Origin: an uncultured Bacilli bacterium | GTDB taxonomy: Bacteria > Bacillota_I > Bacilli_A > RFN20 > CAG-826 | Length of the DNA stretch: 8,689 bases | Assembly: GCA_944342125.1 (NCBI GenBank) | Contig: CALVMF010000048.1 | Coordinates: 1-8,689, forward strand | Direction: 5' to 3' | Notes under the pieces: model-generated | What the model was told of the DNA's origin: nothing | Database searches by the model: none | Seen by the model: the letters and a program-made list of their open reading frames with translations, nothing else | Position numbers and translations under genes: made by a program | Shown here: piece by piece, positions 1 to 6,284 of the stretch | Layout: each line of letters begins with the position of its first letter | How positions within the stretch are numbered: position 1 is the first letter of the stretch

Positions 1-771
1 TTCATCTATAACATAAGCTTCTTTAAGGTAATGCATGTAGCCTAATATTGTATTTGAGGAACACTTAATGCCTTGGCTAGCTAGGTATTTATGAATCGAT
101 CTTGCTGACATTATTCTAGAATTATTTCTCAAAACAAAATTAACGAACTTATTAAATAAATCAGGTTTCTTAATTTTATACCTTTTTATTAAATCTTTTA
201 TAACAATTGTGTCTTCTAAGTCTTTTAAATACCTAATTGTTGACTCATCGTTTTTCATATCAAATCTTTTTGGAAAGCCTCCCCATATTAAATAATCTGT
301 AATATTAAAATTCCTTCCGATTTGATTTGAATATTCAACAATTTCTTTATAAACAAAAGGTCTAATCCTAAAAGAAATATATCTACCGGATAATTCGGTA
401 GCAAACTCTTTAGATAATAACTTTGAATTGGAGCCAGAGATAAATACAGAGTTATTATGAAGTCTAAGAGTTCTTACAGCAATCGCCCAATCTTTTACAT
501 TTTGGATTTCATCTAAAAATATATAGCATTTTTCATCTTTTTTATTTTGCTCTATATAATTTAACAATAAATCGGCCGAATTTGCTTTTTTTAAATCGGC
601 AGCGTCTTCGAAATCTAAATATATTATATTTGAAGTGATATGATTCAGTTCGTCAAATATAGTTTTCAAAATAACAGATTTACCACATCTTCTTATCCCG
701 GTTATTATTTTGACTAAGTCACTGTCATAAAAAGGTCTTATTTGCTTTAAATATTTTTCACGTATTATCAT
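1..771 (-). CDS. AAA_14/DUF4143-type ATP-binding protein (partial, C-terminus beyond window)
   Basis: A predicted P-loop ATPase, read as 257 residues that run open off the left edge, so the C-terminus is missing; the family is usually about 380-430 residues. Walker A is GIRRCGKS at residues 25-32 and Walker B is CYIFLDEIQ with Asp87-Glu88. An ISGSNSKLLS stretch and a SGRYISFRIRPF stretch follow, as is usual in AAA_14 proteins, then WGGFPKRF. From about residue 205 a winged-helix-like segment, ending in YMHYLKEAYVI, looks like the start of DUF4143. The ATG at 771 is preceded by GGGG at 777-780, five bases away. No partner gene is visible. These ATPases are widespread, often strain-variable, and mostly of unknown role; some archaeal and bacterial relatives are discussed with mobile elements and toxin-antitoxin systems, but nothing here shows that. 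Family call is firm, function is unknown. Confidence 0.88.
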   Translation of the reverse strand, partial: MIIREKYLKQIRPFYDSDLVKIITGIRRCGKSVILKTIFDELNHITSNIIYLDFEDAADLKKANSADLLLNYIEQNKKDEKCYIFLDEIQNVKDWAIAVRTLRLHNNSVFISGSNSKLLSKEFATELSGRYISFRIRPFVYKEIVEYSNQIGRNFNITDYLIWGGFPKRFDMKNDESTIRYLKDLEDTIVIKDLIKRYKIKKPDLFNKFVNFVLRNNSRIMSARSIHKYLASQGIKCSSNTILGYMHYLKEAYVIDE

Positions 772-795
772 AAATACCCCACTTGTTACAATAAT

Positions 796-824
796 ATTAT
801 ACTGCGCACTTTTTAAAAAATAAA
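796..824 (-). promoter_or_regulatory. Candidate promoter of the DUF4143 ATPase gene
   Basis: On the minus strand a perfect TATAAT lies at 796-801, about 25 bases before the start codon. Seventeen bases upstream is only a weak -35 (TTTATT, 819-824). One copy of the ACTGCGCA repeat (801-808) abuts and overlaps the -10 by one base, so a protein bound there would block RNA polymerase. A second TATAAT at 861-866 has no convincing -35. Confidence 0.5.
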
Positions 825-882
825 TATTTTTGCGCAGTTTGATACTATTATTACTTAATCATTATAATAATTACACTGCGCA
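801..882. repeat. Three copies of the 8-mer ACTGCGCA upstream of the ATPase gene
   Basis: ACTGCGCA occurs exactly at 801-808 (plus), 831-838 (as TGCGCAGT, inverted) and 875-882 (plus). Centres are 30 and 44 bases apart, close to three and four helical turns. The core TGCGCA is itself palindromic, and I found it nowhere else in this AT-rich window. The first two copies could also form an 8-bp hairpin with a 22-base loop. Position around the promoter suggests an operator or a target site of a DNA-binding protein; which protein is unknown. Confidence 0.7.
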
Positions 883-1240
883 ATTATTTTGTTTTATGTA
901 GTAGTGATTAGTTTAAATCAATTAATTGGTTTTAATTCTACCGCATTATTCAAAATCTTCAAAAATGTTTACTGTTACTTTATTTAAATAATTATTAGGC
1001 CTTTAACCGATATATCTGCTTATACCATCTTATAAATAACTAAAATTGATACGTTACTTCCATATTTAGATGAATAATTAAAAATCTTTAAATAAAGTTT
1101 ACGGTCGAATTTAAGCAAATTACGAAGTTTTACGAACTTTTTAACTTTATCAAAAACTGGAACTGAATTTAAGCGTGATGTAAAATATTTACATTTATAT
1201 TTCAAAGTCCGCTCTAGCACTTTTAAAAGTTCAACCAAGT
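883..1240. other. AT-rich intergenic stretch without a convincing gene
   Basis: Between the ACTGCGCA cluster and the ssrA terminator I see no supported gene. A minus-strand reading frame of 72 codons (1020-1238) starts with TTG, has no ribosome binding site, and encodes a Lys/Leu-rich product resembling nothing I know. Short imperfect repeats are present: GAATTTAAGC at 1107-1116 and 1165-1174, and tacgaagttt/tacgaacttt in tandem at 1121-1140. This could be decayed coding DNA or plain spacer. Confidence 0.5.
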
Positions 1241-1288
1241 ATAAAAAAACACTACTCTTATTAGCATAGATTCAACTAATGTAAGTAG
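1241..1288 (-). terminator. Rho-independent terminator of ssrA
   Basis: On the minus strand CTACTTACATTAG (1288-1276) pairs with CTAATAAGAGTAG (1264-1252): five pairs plus a G-U, two mismatches, then five more pairs, with an 11-base loop. A run of seven T follows (complement of 1243-1249). It begins 45 bases after the tmRNA 3' end. Confidence 0.7.
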
Positions 1289-1332
1289 CGGTTTATATAT
1301 TTTTTTAATTAATATAAATGTCAACTAAAGGC

Positions 1333-1688
1333 TGGTGGAGATGCAGGGAATTGAACCCTGGTCCAAATACACTTCTACAAAGAATACTACAGTTTAGTTG
1401 AGGTTATAAATTTCATGGCTTATCAATCTCAACAAACTTTACACCACTAGATTGTGAATTTTCATCTCTACTATACAATCATTTAGTAAAGCTTATCTCT
1501 CTAATTTTAGAAGCTTTAATAAGCCAAGAGCGAACTTATTAGGCCCCACGCAAACTTATAAACAAGCGCTGACTAAGCAGCAAAAGCGTAGTTGAAATTT
1601 CTGTTGCCAGATATTTTTTGTTTGTGATTACGTCACAACTCGACTGCATTCTAAGCCAAGGTATACCTGTCGAAGCCAGTACATCCCC
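1333..1688 (-). ncRNA. ssrA: tmRNA (transfer-messenger RNA)
   Basis: Rescues ribosomes stalled on broken mRNA together with SmpB and tags the nascent chain for proteolysis. The tRNA-like part is clear: 5' GGGGATG (1688-1682) pairs over seven positions, one of them G-U, with the 3' strand before the ACCA end (CCA encoded at 1335-1333). The T-arm has stem CAGGG/CCCTG and loop TTCAATT. The mRNA-like part begins at 1608: reading GGC AAC AGA and on gives the encoded tag GNRNFNYAFAA, with TAG at 1575-1573. Hairpins fit the usual pseudoknot zones, for example TTGTGA/TCACAA (1638-1633 with 1627-1622) just before the tag, and TAATAAG/CTTATTA (1541-1535 with 1523-1517) after it. The 356-base length is normal for an undivided tmRNA. 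It has its own promoter and terminator and is divergent from the membrane-protein gene. smpB is not in the window. Confidence 0.97.
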
Positions 1689-1697
1689 AGTGCAATT

Positions 1698-1726
1698 ATT
1701 GTATAATCGTTTAGTAGTTTTGTCAA
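1698..1726 (-). promoter_or_regulatory. Strong sigma-70-type promoter of ssrA
   Basis: On the minus strand TTGACA (1726-1721), a 17-base spacer, then TACAAT (1703-1698). The mature tmRNA 5' end at 1688 is 9 bases further on, so transcription starts at or a base or two before it, leaving little for RNase P to trim. The perfect -35 and spacing fit a highly expressed stable RNA. Confidence 0.85.
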
Positions 1727-1863
1727 ATAAGTTAACTTTTGCATAATAAATTAAAATTTTGCTTAGTTTTTAAGTATCACTAAACAAATATTTTCTCCGC
1801 AAAAGTCTATTATTTTAAGAAATATATGGCTATTTTCTGCAAGATTTTAAAAATCAAAATTAT

Positions 1864-1892
1864 TTGTTTATAAACTATTTATAGTTTATACT
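1864..1892 (+). promoter_or_regulatory. Promoter of the membrane-protein gene with embedded palindrome
   Basis: TTGTTT (1864-1869), a 17-base spacer and TATACT (1887-1892) form a good promoter about 25 bases before the ATG at 1917. A perfect 22-base palindrome, TATAAACTAT followed by its mirror half TTATAGTTTATA, fills 1869-1890 and so covers the whole spacer and half of the -10. That placement suits a repressor operator, though AT-rich palindromes also arise by chance. GAGGT at 1906-1910 is the ribosome binding site, six bases from the start. Confidence 0.65.
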
Positions 1893-1916
1893 ATACCTTG
1901 CATTTGAGGTAACCCG

Positions 1917-3029
1917 ATGAGTAAAAAAGAAAAAGTAAAGATTATTAAAGAAAAAAAGAAAGTAAATTGGTTTGTTATATTTAAATTTTTAAGAACACTT
2001 TGGCGCAACGATGCAGTTGTTGAAGTTGCTACAACTACTGGTTGGTACTGGTCATTAATAGTATTTGTTTTAGCTCTTGGCATTTCAGTTCTTCCTGCAA
2101 CAGTTAGTCAAGCCACTGCACAAGGTAGTAACTTTATTGGTGCTACAAACCTTAGTTACTCTGATCCCTACTATAATGGCTTATACGACTATGCAACTAG
2201 CGAAGAAGCTCCACTTATTTCTTTTAACAAAGAAAGTAAAAAGTTAGAAGAAGATACACCAGTTAGTGCTAAATATGAAAACTATAAATTAGCAGATGAA
2301 TTAACAAATGCTTATAAGCCTATTTACTCTTATGTAAGAGAAAACGATAGTAAAAAAGAAAACTATCTAGATATTTATGTTGTAAAAACTTCTGAAACCG
2401 AAACTTTAAACTCTATTTTAAATAACGTTCAAAATACAAATACTAATTTCGCAGACGGATATACAACCGATACATCAGTTAAACATACTAGATCAAATCC
2501 ATTTATCTTGTTTACTACCGATGGTTTCTATGCTGTAAACTATTCAGCAAATGGTTCTACTTCTTTGTCTGGTAATTTTGCTCACATTCAAGAAAGTTTT
2601 AGCACTTTAAAAGATACTTATACCCTTAAAGACATCTTACTTTATGAAGTTACTTTAGGAAAAGGAACAATTCATGAGGAACAAGAAGCAATTTTCAATA
2701 ACTTCTTAAAATATTGTGATTCTGTTTATATCGATGTTCGCTGGCAATCAACATGGGTAACATTTGGTATCTATTGTGGTGTTAACGGTTCAATCATGAT
2801 TTTAATGGGTCTTATTATCTGGCTAATGACTAGAGGTAAAAACAACCCTAACAATAAAACTAAGATTTGGGAAGCATACTCAATGGCATTCTGGTCATCA
2901 AGTTCACCTGCACTTCTTTCCCTCTTTGGCTTCTTGTTCCCACAAATTGGTATGATGCTCTTCATTATGCTTTATGCATTCAGAGTAATGTTCCTCTCAA
3001 TGAGACAACTAAGACCAGTTTATCAATAA
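1917..3029 (+). CDS. Four-segment membrane protein with large outside loop, DUF1189-like topology
   Basis: A 370-residue membrane protein of unknown function. The first 35 residues are Lys/Arg-rich and should stay in the cytoplasm. A membrane segment lies at about 44-64, then about 215 polar, Ser/Thr/Tyr/Asn-rich residues without Cys until Cys267, predicted outside. Further segments lie at about 281-304, 328-345 and 344-362. Positive residues in the N-terminus, the 306-316 loop (RGKNNPNNKTK) and the C-terminal tail agree with four crossings and both ends inside. The layout (FKFLRTLW..., one helix ending near LPATV, long ectodomain, C-terminal helices) recalls Firmicutes DUF1189 proteins; this is a judgement on shape and a short N-terminal likeness, not a firm family match. 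No catalytic motif, lipobox or cleavable signal is seen. It is a single-gene unit with promoter, GAGGT ribosome site and terminator. Confidence 0.85.
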   Translation: MSKKEKVKIIKEKKKVNWFVIFKFLRTLWRNDAVVEVATTTGWYWSLIVFVLALGISVLPATVSQATAQGSNFIGATNLSYSDPYYNGLYDYATSEEAPLISFNKESKKLEEDTPVSAKYENYKLADELTNAYKPIYSYVRENDSKKENYLDIYVVKTSETETLNSILNNVQNTNTNFADGYTTDTSVKHTRSNPFILFTTDGFYAVNYSANGSTSLSGNFAHIQESFSTLKDTYTLKDILLYEVTLGKGTIHEEQEAIFNNFLKYCDSVYIDVRWQSTWVTFGIYCGVNGSIMILMGLIIWLMTRGKNNPNNKTKIWEAYSMAFWSSSSPALLSLFGFLFPQIGMMLFIMLYAFRVMFLSMRQLRPVYQ

Positions 3030-3052
3030 GAAAACAGCTTTTAATAAAACTT

Positions 3053-3083
3053 AAGAGACGACCAAAGGTCGTCTCTTTTTTTT
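3053..3083 (+). terminator. Rho-independent terminator of the membrane-protein gene
   Basis: An 11-bp perfect stem, AAGAGACGACC (3053-3063) with GGTCGTCTCTT (3067-3077), a loop of AAA, and an eight-T run at 3076-3083, 23 bases after the stop codon. On the other strand the hairpin is followed by only a broken T-run, so it may also slow transcripts leaving the convergent operon. Confidence 0.93.
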
Positions 3084-3149
3084 AAATTATCTTTCTTTTA
3101 TTTTTTAAGTACCCAAAATCACTTTTTTTCCAGATGATGCACATTCAAC

Positions 3150-3187
3150 AAAAAATAAAGTTCACAACAAAAGTTTTTGACTTTATT
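3150..3187 (-). terminator. Weak candidate terminator of the gdpP-rlmH operon
   Basis: On the minus strand AATAAAGT (3187-3180) pairs with ACTTTATT (3161-3154), and the loop contains a second small stem (CAAAA/TTTTG). Six T follow (complement of 3150-3155). The stem is AT-rich, so termination may be inefficient. It lies 49 bases after the last stop codon of the operon, where an end would be expected. Confidence 0.4.
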
Positions 3188-3236
3188 GAATAATTCATAA
3201 CATTCTCAGATTGCTTTAAAAAGATTTATCCCTTAT

Positions 3237-3578
3237 TTAGTCTTTCCAATCGCTATCTGGATTTCCTTTATTGTCAAAATGAAGTTTTACTTCTCCTAAA
3301 ATATCGCTTATTTCTCGATAATAAAATCCATCTTTATAAACTACTGGATTTTCAAAGTCTGCTGTAAATATCATTTTTTTATTTCTTTTAGTTATTTCAA
3401 TGATTTTATCTATCACTTCATCGTATTTATCAAAAAAATGATCTTTTATATATAAAAGTTGTGTATAAAAATTTGGTTCAACATAAAACTTTGAGCCATC
3501 ATCAAGCTCATATAAATTTATATTTTTGTATTCAGGATCAATTATTTTTTTGTATTTATCGAATTCAATCATTTCCAT
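3237..3578 (-). CDS. Hypothetical protein, 113 residues, last gene of the operon
   Basis: I do not recognise this protein. It is soluble-looking, with no signal peptide or membrane segment, rich in Asp, Glu, Lys, Tyr and Phe. It seems to hold a beta-type N-terminal half (INLYELDDGSKFYVEPNFYTQLLYI, residues about 20-45), a charged helix (about 46-67, DKYDEVIDKIIEITKRNKK), then FTADFENPVVYKDGFYYREISDILGEV and an acidic tail. No Cys or His cluster and no nucleotide-binding motif is visible. It is very likely translated: AAGGAG (3585-3590) sits six bases before the ATG and directly after the rlmH stop, so it is cotranscribed with rlmH with a 12-base gap. An in-frame ATG two codons later is less well spaced. 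Codon use resembles its neighbours. Whether it has a link to ribosome or cell-wall work is unknown. Confidence 0.8.
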   Translation of the reverse strand: MEMIEFDKYKKIIDPEYKNINLYELDDGSKFYVEPNFYTQLLYIKDHFFDKYDEVIDKIIEITKRNKKMIFTADFENPVVYKDGFYYREISDILGEVKLHFDNKGNPDSDWKD

Positions 3579-3590
3579 AACACACTCCTT

Positions 3591-4061
3591 TTAATGATGA
3601 TATTCTTCATTGTTATTAATTTTAAACGCTCTATAAATTTGTTCGAGTAAAATAACTCGACACATTTGATGAGTGAAAGTCATTTTTGACATAGATAATT
3701 TAAAATTAGCTCTTTTTCTAATTTCTTCACTTAATCCTAATGTTCCGCCAATCACAAAAGTAATTGGTGAAATACCTTTTTGGACAAGGTTATCTAGTTT
3801 AGTAGCTAGCTCTTCACTACTTATAATTTCGCCATGAACATCTAAAAGAATGACAAAATCTTTTTCCCCAATCTTCTTTAAAAGTCTATCACATTCTTCT
3901 TTTTTAACATTTTCAGCACTTTTTGATTGGATTTTTGTTTCTTCTACTTCAATGATTTCGACTTTTGCAAATTTAGACAATCGTTTTTCGTATTCATTTA
4001 AGGCTTCTTTTAAAAATTTTTCTTTTAAAGAGCCAACAGCAATTACTTTAATCTTAATCAT
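3591..4061 (-). CDS. rlmH: 23S rRNA (pseudouridine-1915-N3) methyltransferase RlmH
   Basis: Methylates N3 of pseudouridine 1915 in helix 69 of 23S rRNA on the assembled 70S ribosome, using S-adenosylmethionine. At 156 residues it matches the small SPOUT-fold family (about 155-160), which acts as a dimer. The N-terminal MIKIKVIAVGSLKEKFLKEALNEYEKRL motif is typical. The knot region is present: FVILLDVHGE at 69-78, FVIGGTLGLS at 102-111, then LSMSKMTFTHQMCRVILLEQIYRAFKI at 122-148, and the C-terminal EEYHH, whose Tyr-His is the conserved tail of the active site. The ATG overlaps the walJ stop as ATGA (4061-4058); GAGGT at 4071-4075 is the ribosome site, about ten bases upstream. In Bacillus, rlmH lies downstream of the wal operon, so its place after walJ is expected. 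Very sure. Confidence 0.97.
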   Translation of the reverse strand: MIKIKVIAVGSLKEKFLKEALNEYEKRLSKFAKVEIIEVEETKIQSKSAENVKKEECDRLLKKIGEKDFVILLDVHGEIISSEELATKLDNLVQKGISPITFVIGGTLGLSEEIRKRANFKLSMSKMTFTHQMCRVILLEQIYRAFKINNNEEYHH

Positions 4062-4798
4062 AAAATAACTACCTCATGCTGATAAGCGCATCTCACATCG
4101 TATTTATTAAAATCTATATCTTTTAATTCAAAAATTTTTCTATATGTTTCTAACGCTTTTTCTGGGGTATTACATTCTTCACTTAAATGAGCAAGAATAA
4201 TTTTTTCGGTTCTTTCACCAACTAAACCCGTCATATAAAAAGCACTATCTTCGTTAGAAAGATGTCCTTTTTGAGAAAGAATTCTTTGAATTAAAAGAGC
4301 AGGACGACCACTATTTACTAGCATTTCGACATCATGATTTGATTCGATAATATAATATTTTCTATTTCTTATATAATTTAAAACCCTCTTCTTGATTAAA
4401 CCTGTGTCGGTCAAATAAACCAAATCATCTTCACCATTTTCAATTAAATATCCACAAGTTGGATTAGCATCATGGCTCGCTCTAATAGGAGTAACCTTAA
4501 AGTCTCCCATTGTTACAGTCTCATATAAATAAAGAATATTTTCTTTCCTTAATTCAACAACACCTTCTAAAGAAAATCTTTTCTCAATTGGTGCATCTTC
4601 ATAAAACTTTATATGGTCTGAATGAGCGTGCGTAAATAAAAAATAGTTGATTTCTGCAAAGTTTTTTCCAAATTTTACTAGTTTTTCATCTATAGATTTT
4701 TTTGATATTCCAAAGTCGATTAATATGTTTGTTTTTCCATCAAAAATCAAAGTAGCGTTCCCTTTAGAACCGCTTGCAAGTATATAAGCATTAATCAT
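4058..4798 (-). CDS. walJ: Metallo-beta-lactamase-fold hydrolase WalJ/YycJ
   Basis: A 246-residue metallo-beta-lactamase-fold protein of the YycJ/WalJ group, linked in Firmicutes to the WalRK cell-wall regulon and, in Bacillus, to DNA repair as a nuclease. Visible metal ligands are THAHSDH with His57, His59, Asp61 and His62, His109 (SHDAN), Asp131 (LTDTG) and His204 (AHLSEE). The YycJ signatures IESNHDVEML (151-160) and RILSQKGHLSNEDSA (172-186) match the Bacillus protein closely. It begins LASGSKGNATLI, as homologues do, so I place the start at the ATG at 4798. The frame is open further upstream to 4966, but that part reads as an unrelated Leu-rich string over the dnaB end. The start overlaps the dnaB stop by eight bases with no clear ribosome site, implying coupled translation. 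The loop after the metal site is about 15 residues shorter than in Bacillus. Confidence 0.93.
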   Translation of the reverse strand: MINAYILASGSKGNATLIFDGKTNILIDFGISKKSIDEKLVKFGKNFAEINYFLFTHAHSDHIKFYEDAPIEKRFSLEGVVELRKENILYLYETVTMGDFKVTPIRASHDANPTCGYLIENGEDDLVYLTDTGLIKKRVLNYIRNRKYYIIESNHDVEMLVNSGRPALLIQRILSQKGHLSNEDSAFYMTGLVGERTEKIILAHLSEECNTPEKALETYRKIFELKDIDFNKYDVRCAYQHEVVIL

Positions 4799-6281
4799 CG
4801 TTATCAGCGTCTTTAAATTTATCTGAATAATTTGCACCAGGCATATTTGGCATTGAAGGAAAATTATTCTCTTTTTCAGGAGTAAAGAAGCGACCAAAAG
4901 CAGGCATAAAGAATAGTTCTGTCTTTCCAACTCTACCACTTCTATTTTTAGCAACAATAACCTCAACTAAATCCGCTCTTTTATCATCTGGAATTTGCTG
5001 TTGATTAGCTTGTGGAGTTGGTTGAATTTGCTCTTTTCCTTTAGCACTTGTATCTAAACTAATACCTTGATTTTTATAGTAAGCTGGTCGATACAAAAAC
5101 ATAACTTTATCAGCATCTTGTTCAATAGCGCCAGAGCTTCTTAAATCAGATAATTGTGGTCTTTTATTTTCTCTGGCATCAGTTTGACGATTAAGTTGAG
5201 AAAGAGATAAAACTGGGCAAGAAAGTTCGCCAGAAAGCATTTTTAATCTTCTTGAAAAGAAAGCGATTTTTGCTTGTTCATTATCTCTAAACATATTTTG
5301 TGGATCATTAATTAAACCAATATAGTCAACAACAATTAAGGCTAAATCGCCCATTGACTCTTTAAGTTTTCTACTTTTTAATACAATATCTTCAATAGAT
5401 GAGCCACTGCTATCATCAATATATAAAGGAACCGAAGCTAAATCATTTTCAACTTCCTTAAGTTTTAAACGTTGATTAGTCGAAAGAATTCCTTTTTGAA
5501 TAGCATCGTAAGAAATTGAGCTTTGACTTGCAAAAAGTCTCTTCAAAATCATATCAGTACTCATTTCTAAAGAAAACAAAGCGACAGGTTTATTAGTTTT
5601 TGCAGCTGCATTATAAGCGATATTTAAAGCTAAAGCAGATTTTCCGACTGAAGGACGAGCAGCCAAAATAATAAGCTCGCTTTTATTCATACCATTAATT
5701 AATCCATCAAGTCTTTCAAATCCAGTAGAGATGCCTGTAATCGAGCCTTCTACGCCATGACTTTGTTGAATTTTTTCACCAACAATTCGTGCAGCGTCCC
5801 TTGTTGAAACGAAATCACTCACTCTACGTCTTTCGGTTATCTTGTTAAGCTTTGCTTCGCATTCAGCAACAAACCCATTAATATCTTTTATTTGCTTACT
5901 TTGATAATCATTTTCAATGCGATCTATTTCTTTTAAAAGATTTCGCAATAAAGTTAAATCTTTTACATTTTGAATATAAAATTCATAATTTTGGAAGTTC
6001 GTAACTAACTTAGCTAGATTAACTAAATAATCAACGCCACCTATCCTTGCTAATTCTTTCGTATTCATTAATTGATTAGTGACTGTAGTAATATCAATTG
6101 CGCTTCCTGCATCATATAAAGTTTTCATCGCTTGGAAAATAATTTTATTTCGTGAATTTCCAGCATAAAAATCATCTCCAGTGAGACTTACTAAGATTTC
6201 AGAAGCACACTTTGAATCTAAAAGGCAGATGCCTAAAAGTGTATTTTCACTATTTTCGTCACAAGGATAGTTCTTAATCAT
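4791..6281 (-). CDS. dnaB: Replicative DNA helicase DnaB (Bacillus DnaC type)
   Basis: Hexameric 5'-3' helicase that unwinds DNA at the replication fork and recruits primase. The 496 residues are longer than the usual 450-470. The N-terminal domain (about 1-110) starts PCDENSENTLLG and includes DDFYAGNSRNKIIFQAM; a linker helix follows at 110-150. The RecA-like domain has Walker A ARPSVGKS (208-215), FSLEMS (236-241), Walker B LALIVVDY with Asp319, SLSQLNRQTDAR (359-370) and the LRSSGAIEQDADKVMFLYR block (380-398). Two departures are seen: the usual DYLQLI after Walker B is DYIGLI, and about 30 extra residues rich in Gln, Pro and Lys (404-435) sit before the VEVIVAKNRSGRVG strand. The C-terminal tail is acidic and Asn/Met/Pro-rich. 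Start ATG is three bases after the rplI stop; no strong ribosome site is seen, so coupling with rplI is likely. No intein. Very sure of identity. Confidence 0.98.
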   Translation of the reverse strand: MIKNYPCDENSENTLLGICLLDSKCASEILVSLTGDDFYAGNSRNKIIFQAMKTLYDAGSAIDITTVTNQLMNTKELARIGGVDYLVNLAKLVTNFQNYEFYIQNVKDLTLLRNLLKEIDRIENDYQSKQIKDINGFVAECEAKLNKITERRRVSDFVSTRDAARIVGEKIQQSHGVEGSITGISTGFERLDGLINGMNKSELIILAARPSVGKSALALNIAYNAAAKTNKPVALFSLEMSTDMILKRLFASQSSISYDAIQKGILSTNQRLKLKEVENDLASVPLYIDDSSGSSIEDIVLKSRKLKESMGDLALIVVDYIGLINDPQNMFRDNEQAKIAFFSRRLKMLSGELSCPVLSLSQLNRQTDARENKRPQLSDLRSSGAIEQDADKVMFLYRPAYYKNQGISLDTSAKGKEQIQPTPQANQQQIPDDKRADLVEVIVAKNRSGRVGKTELFFMPAFGRFFTPEKENNFPSMPNMPGANYSDKFKDADNDD

Positions 6282-6284
6282 CTT

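Noticed and set aside
801..882. CRISPR-like array
   Set aside because: Units are only 8 bases, one is inverted, and spacings are unequal; there are no cas genes.
1020..1238. 72-codon minus-strand reading frame between the ATPase and ssrA
   Set aside because: TTG start, no ribosome binding site, composition expected of random AT-rich DNA, and no recognisable motif.
1333..1380. Possible separate tRNA gene on the minus strand
   Set aside because: The T-arm and CCA end belong to the tmRNA; the matching acceptor strand is at 1682-1688 and there is no anticodon arm nearby.
1886..2083. Minus-strand frame over the start of the membrane-protein gene, and similar opposite-strand frames at 2771-2965, 3850-4068, 6391-6660 and 7503-7796
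   Set aside because: Each lies opposite a well-supported gene, lacks a ribosome site and reads as the mirror of the true coding strand.
2867..3085. Plus-strand frame overlapping the end of the membrane-protein gene
   Set aside because: It runs through the terminator hairpin and out of frame with clear coding sequence.
4058..4060. Mycoplasma-type code in which TGA means Trp
   Set aside because: TGA ends walJ exactly at the rlmH start overlap, and Trp residues in the membrane protein and GdpP use TGG.
4799..4966. Upstream extension of walJ by 56 residues
   Set aside because: It lies entirely over the dnaB C-terminal coding region, and homologues begin at the LASGSKGNA segment just after the chosen ATG.
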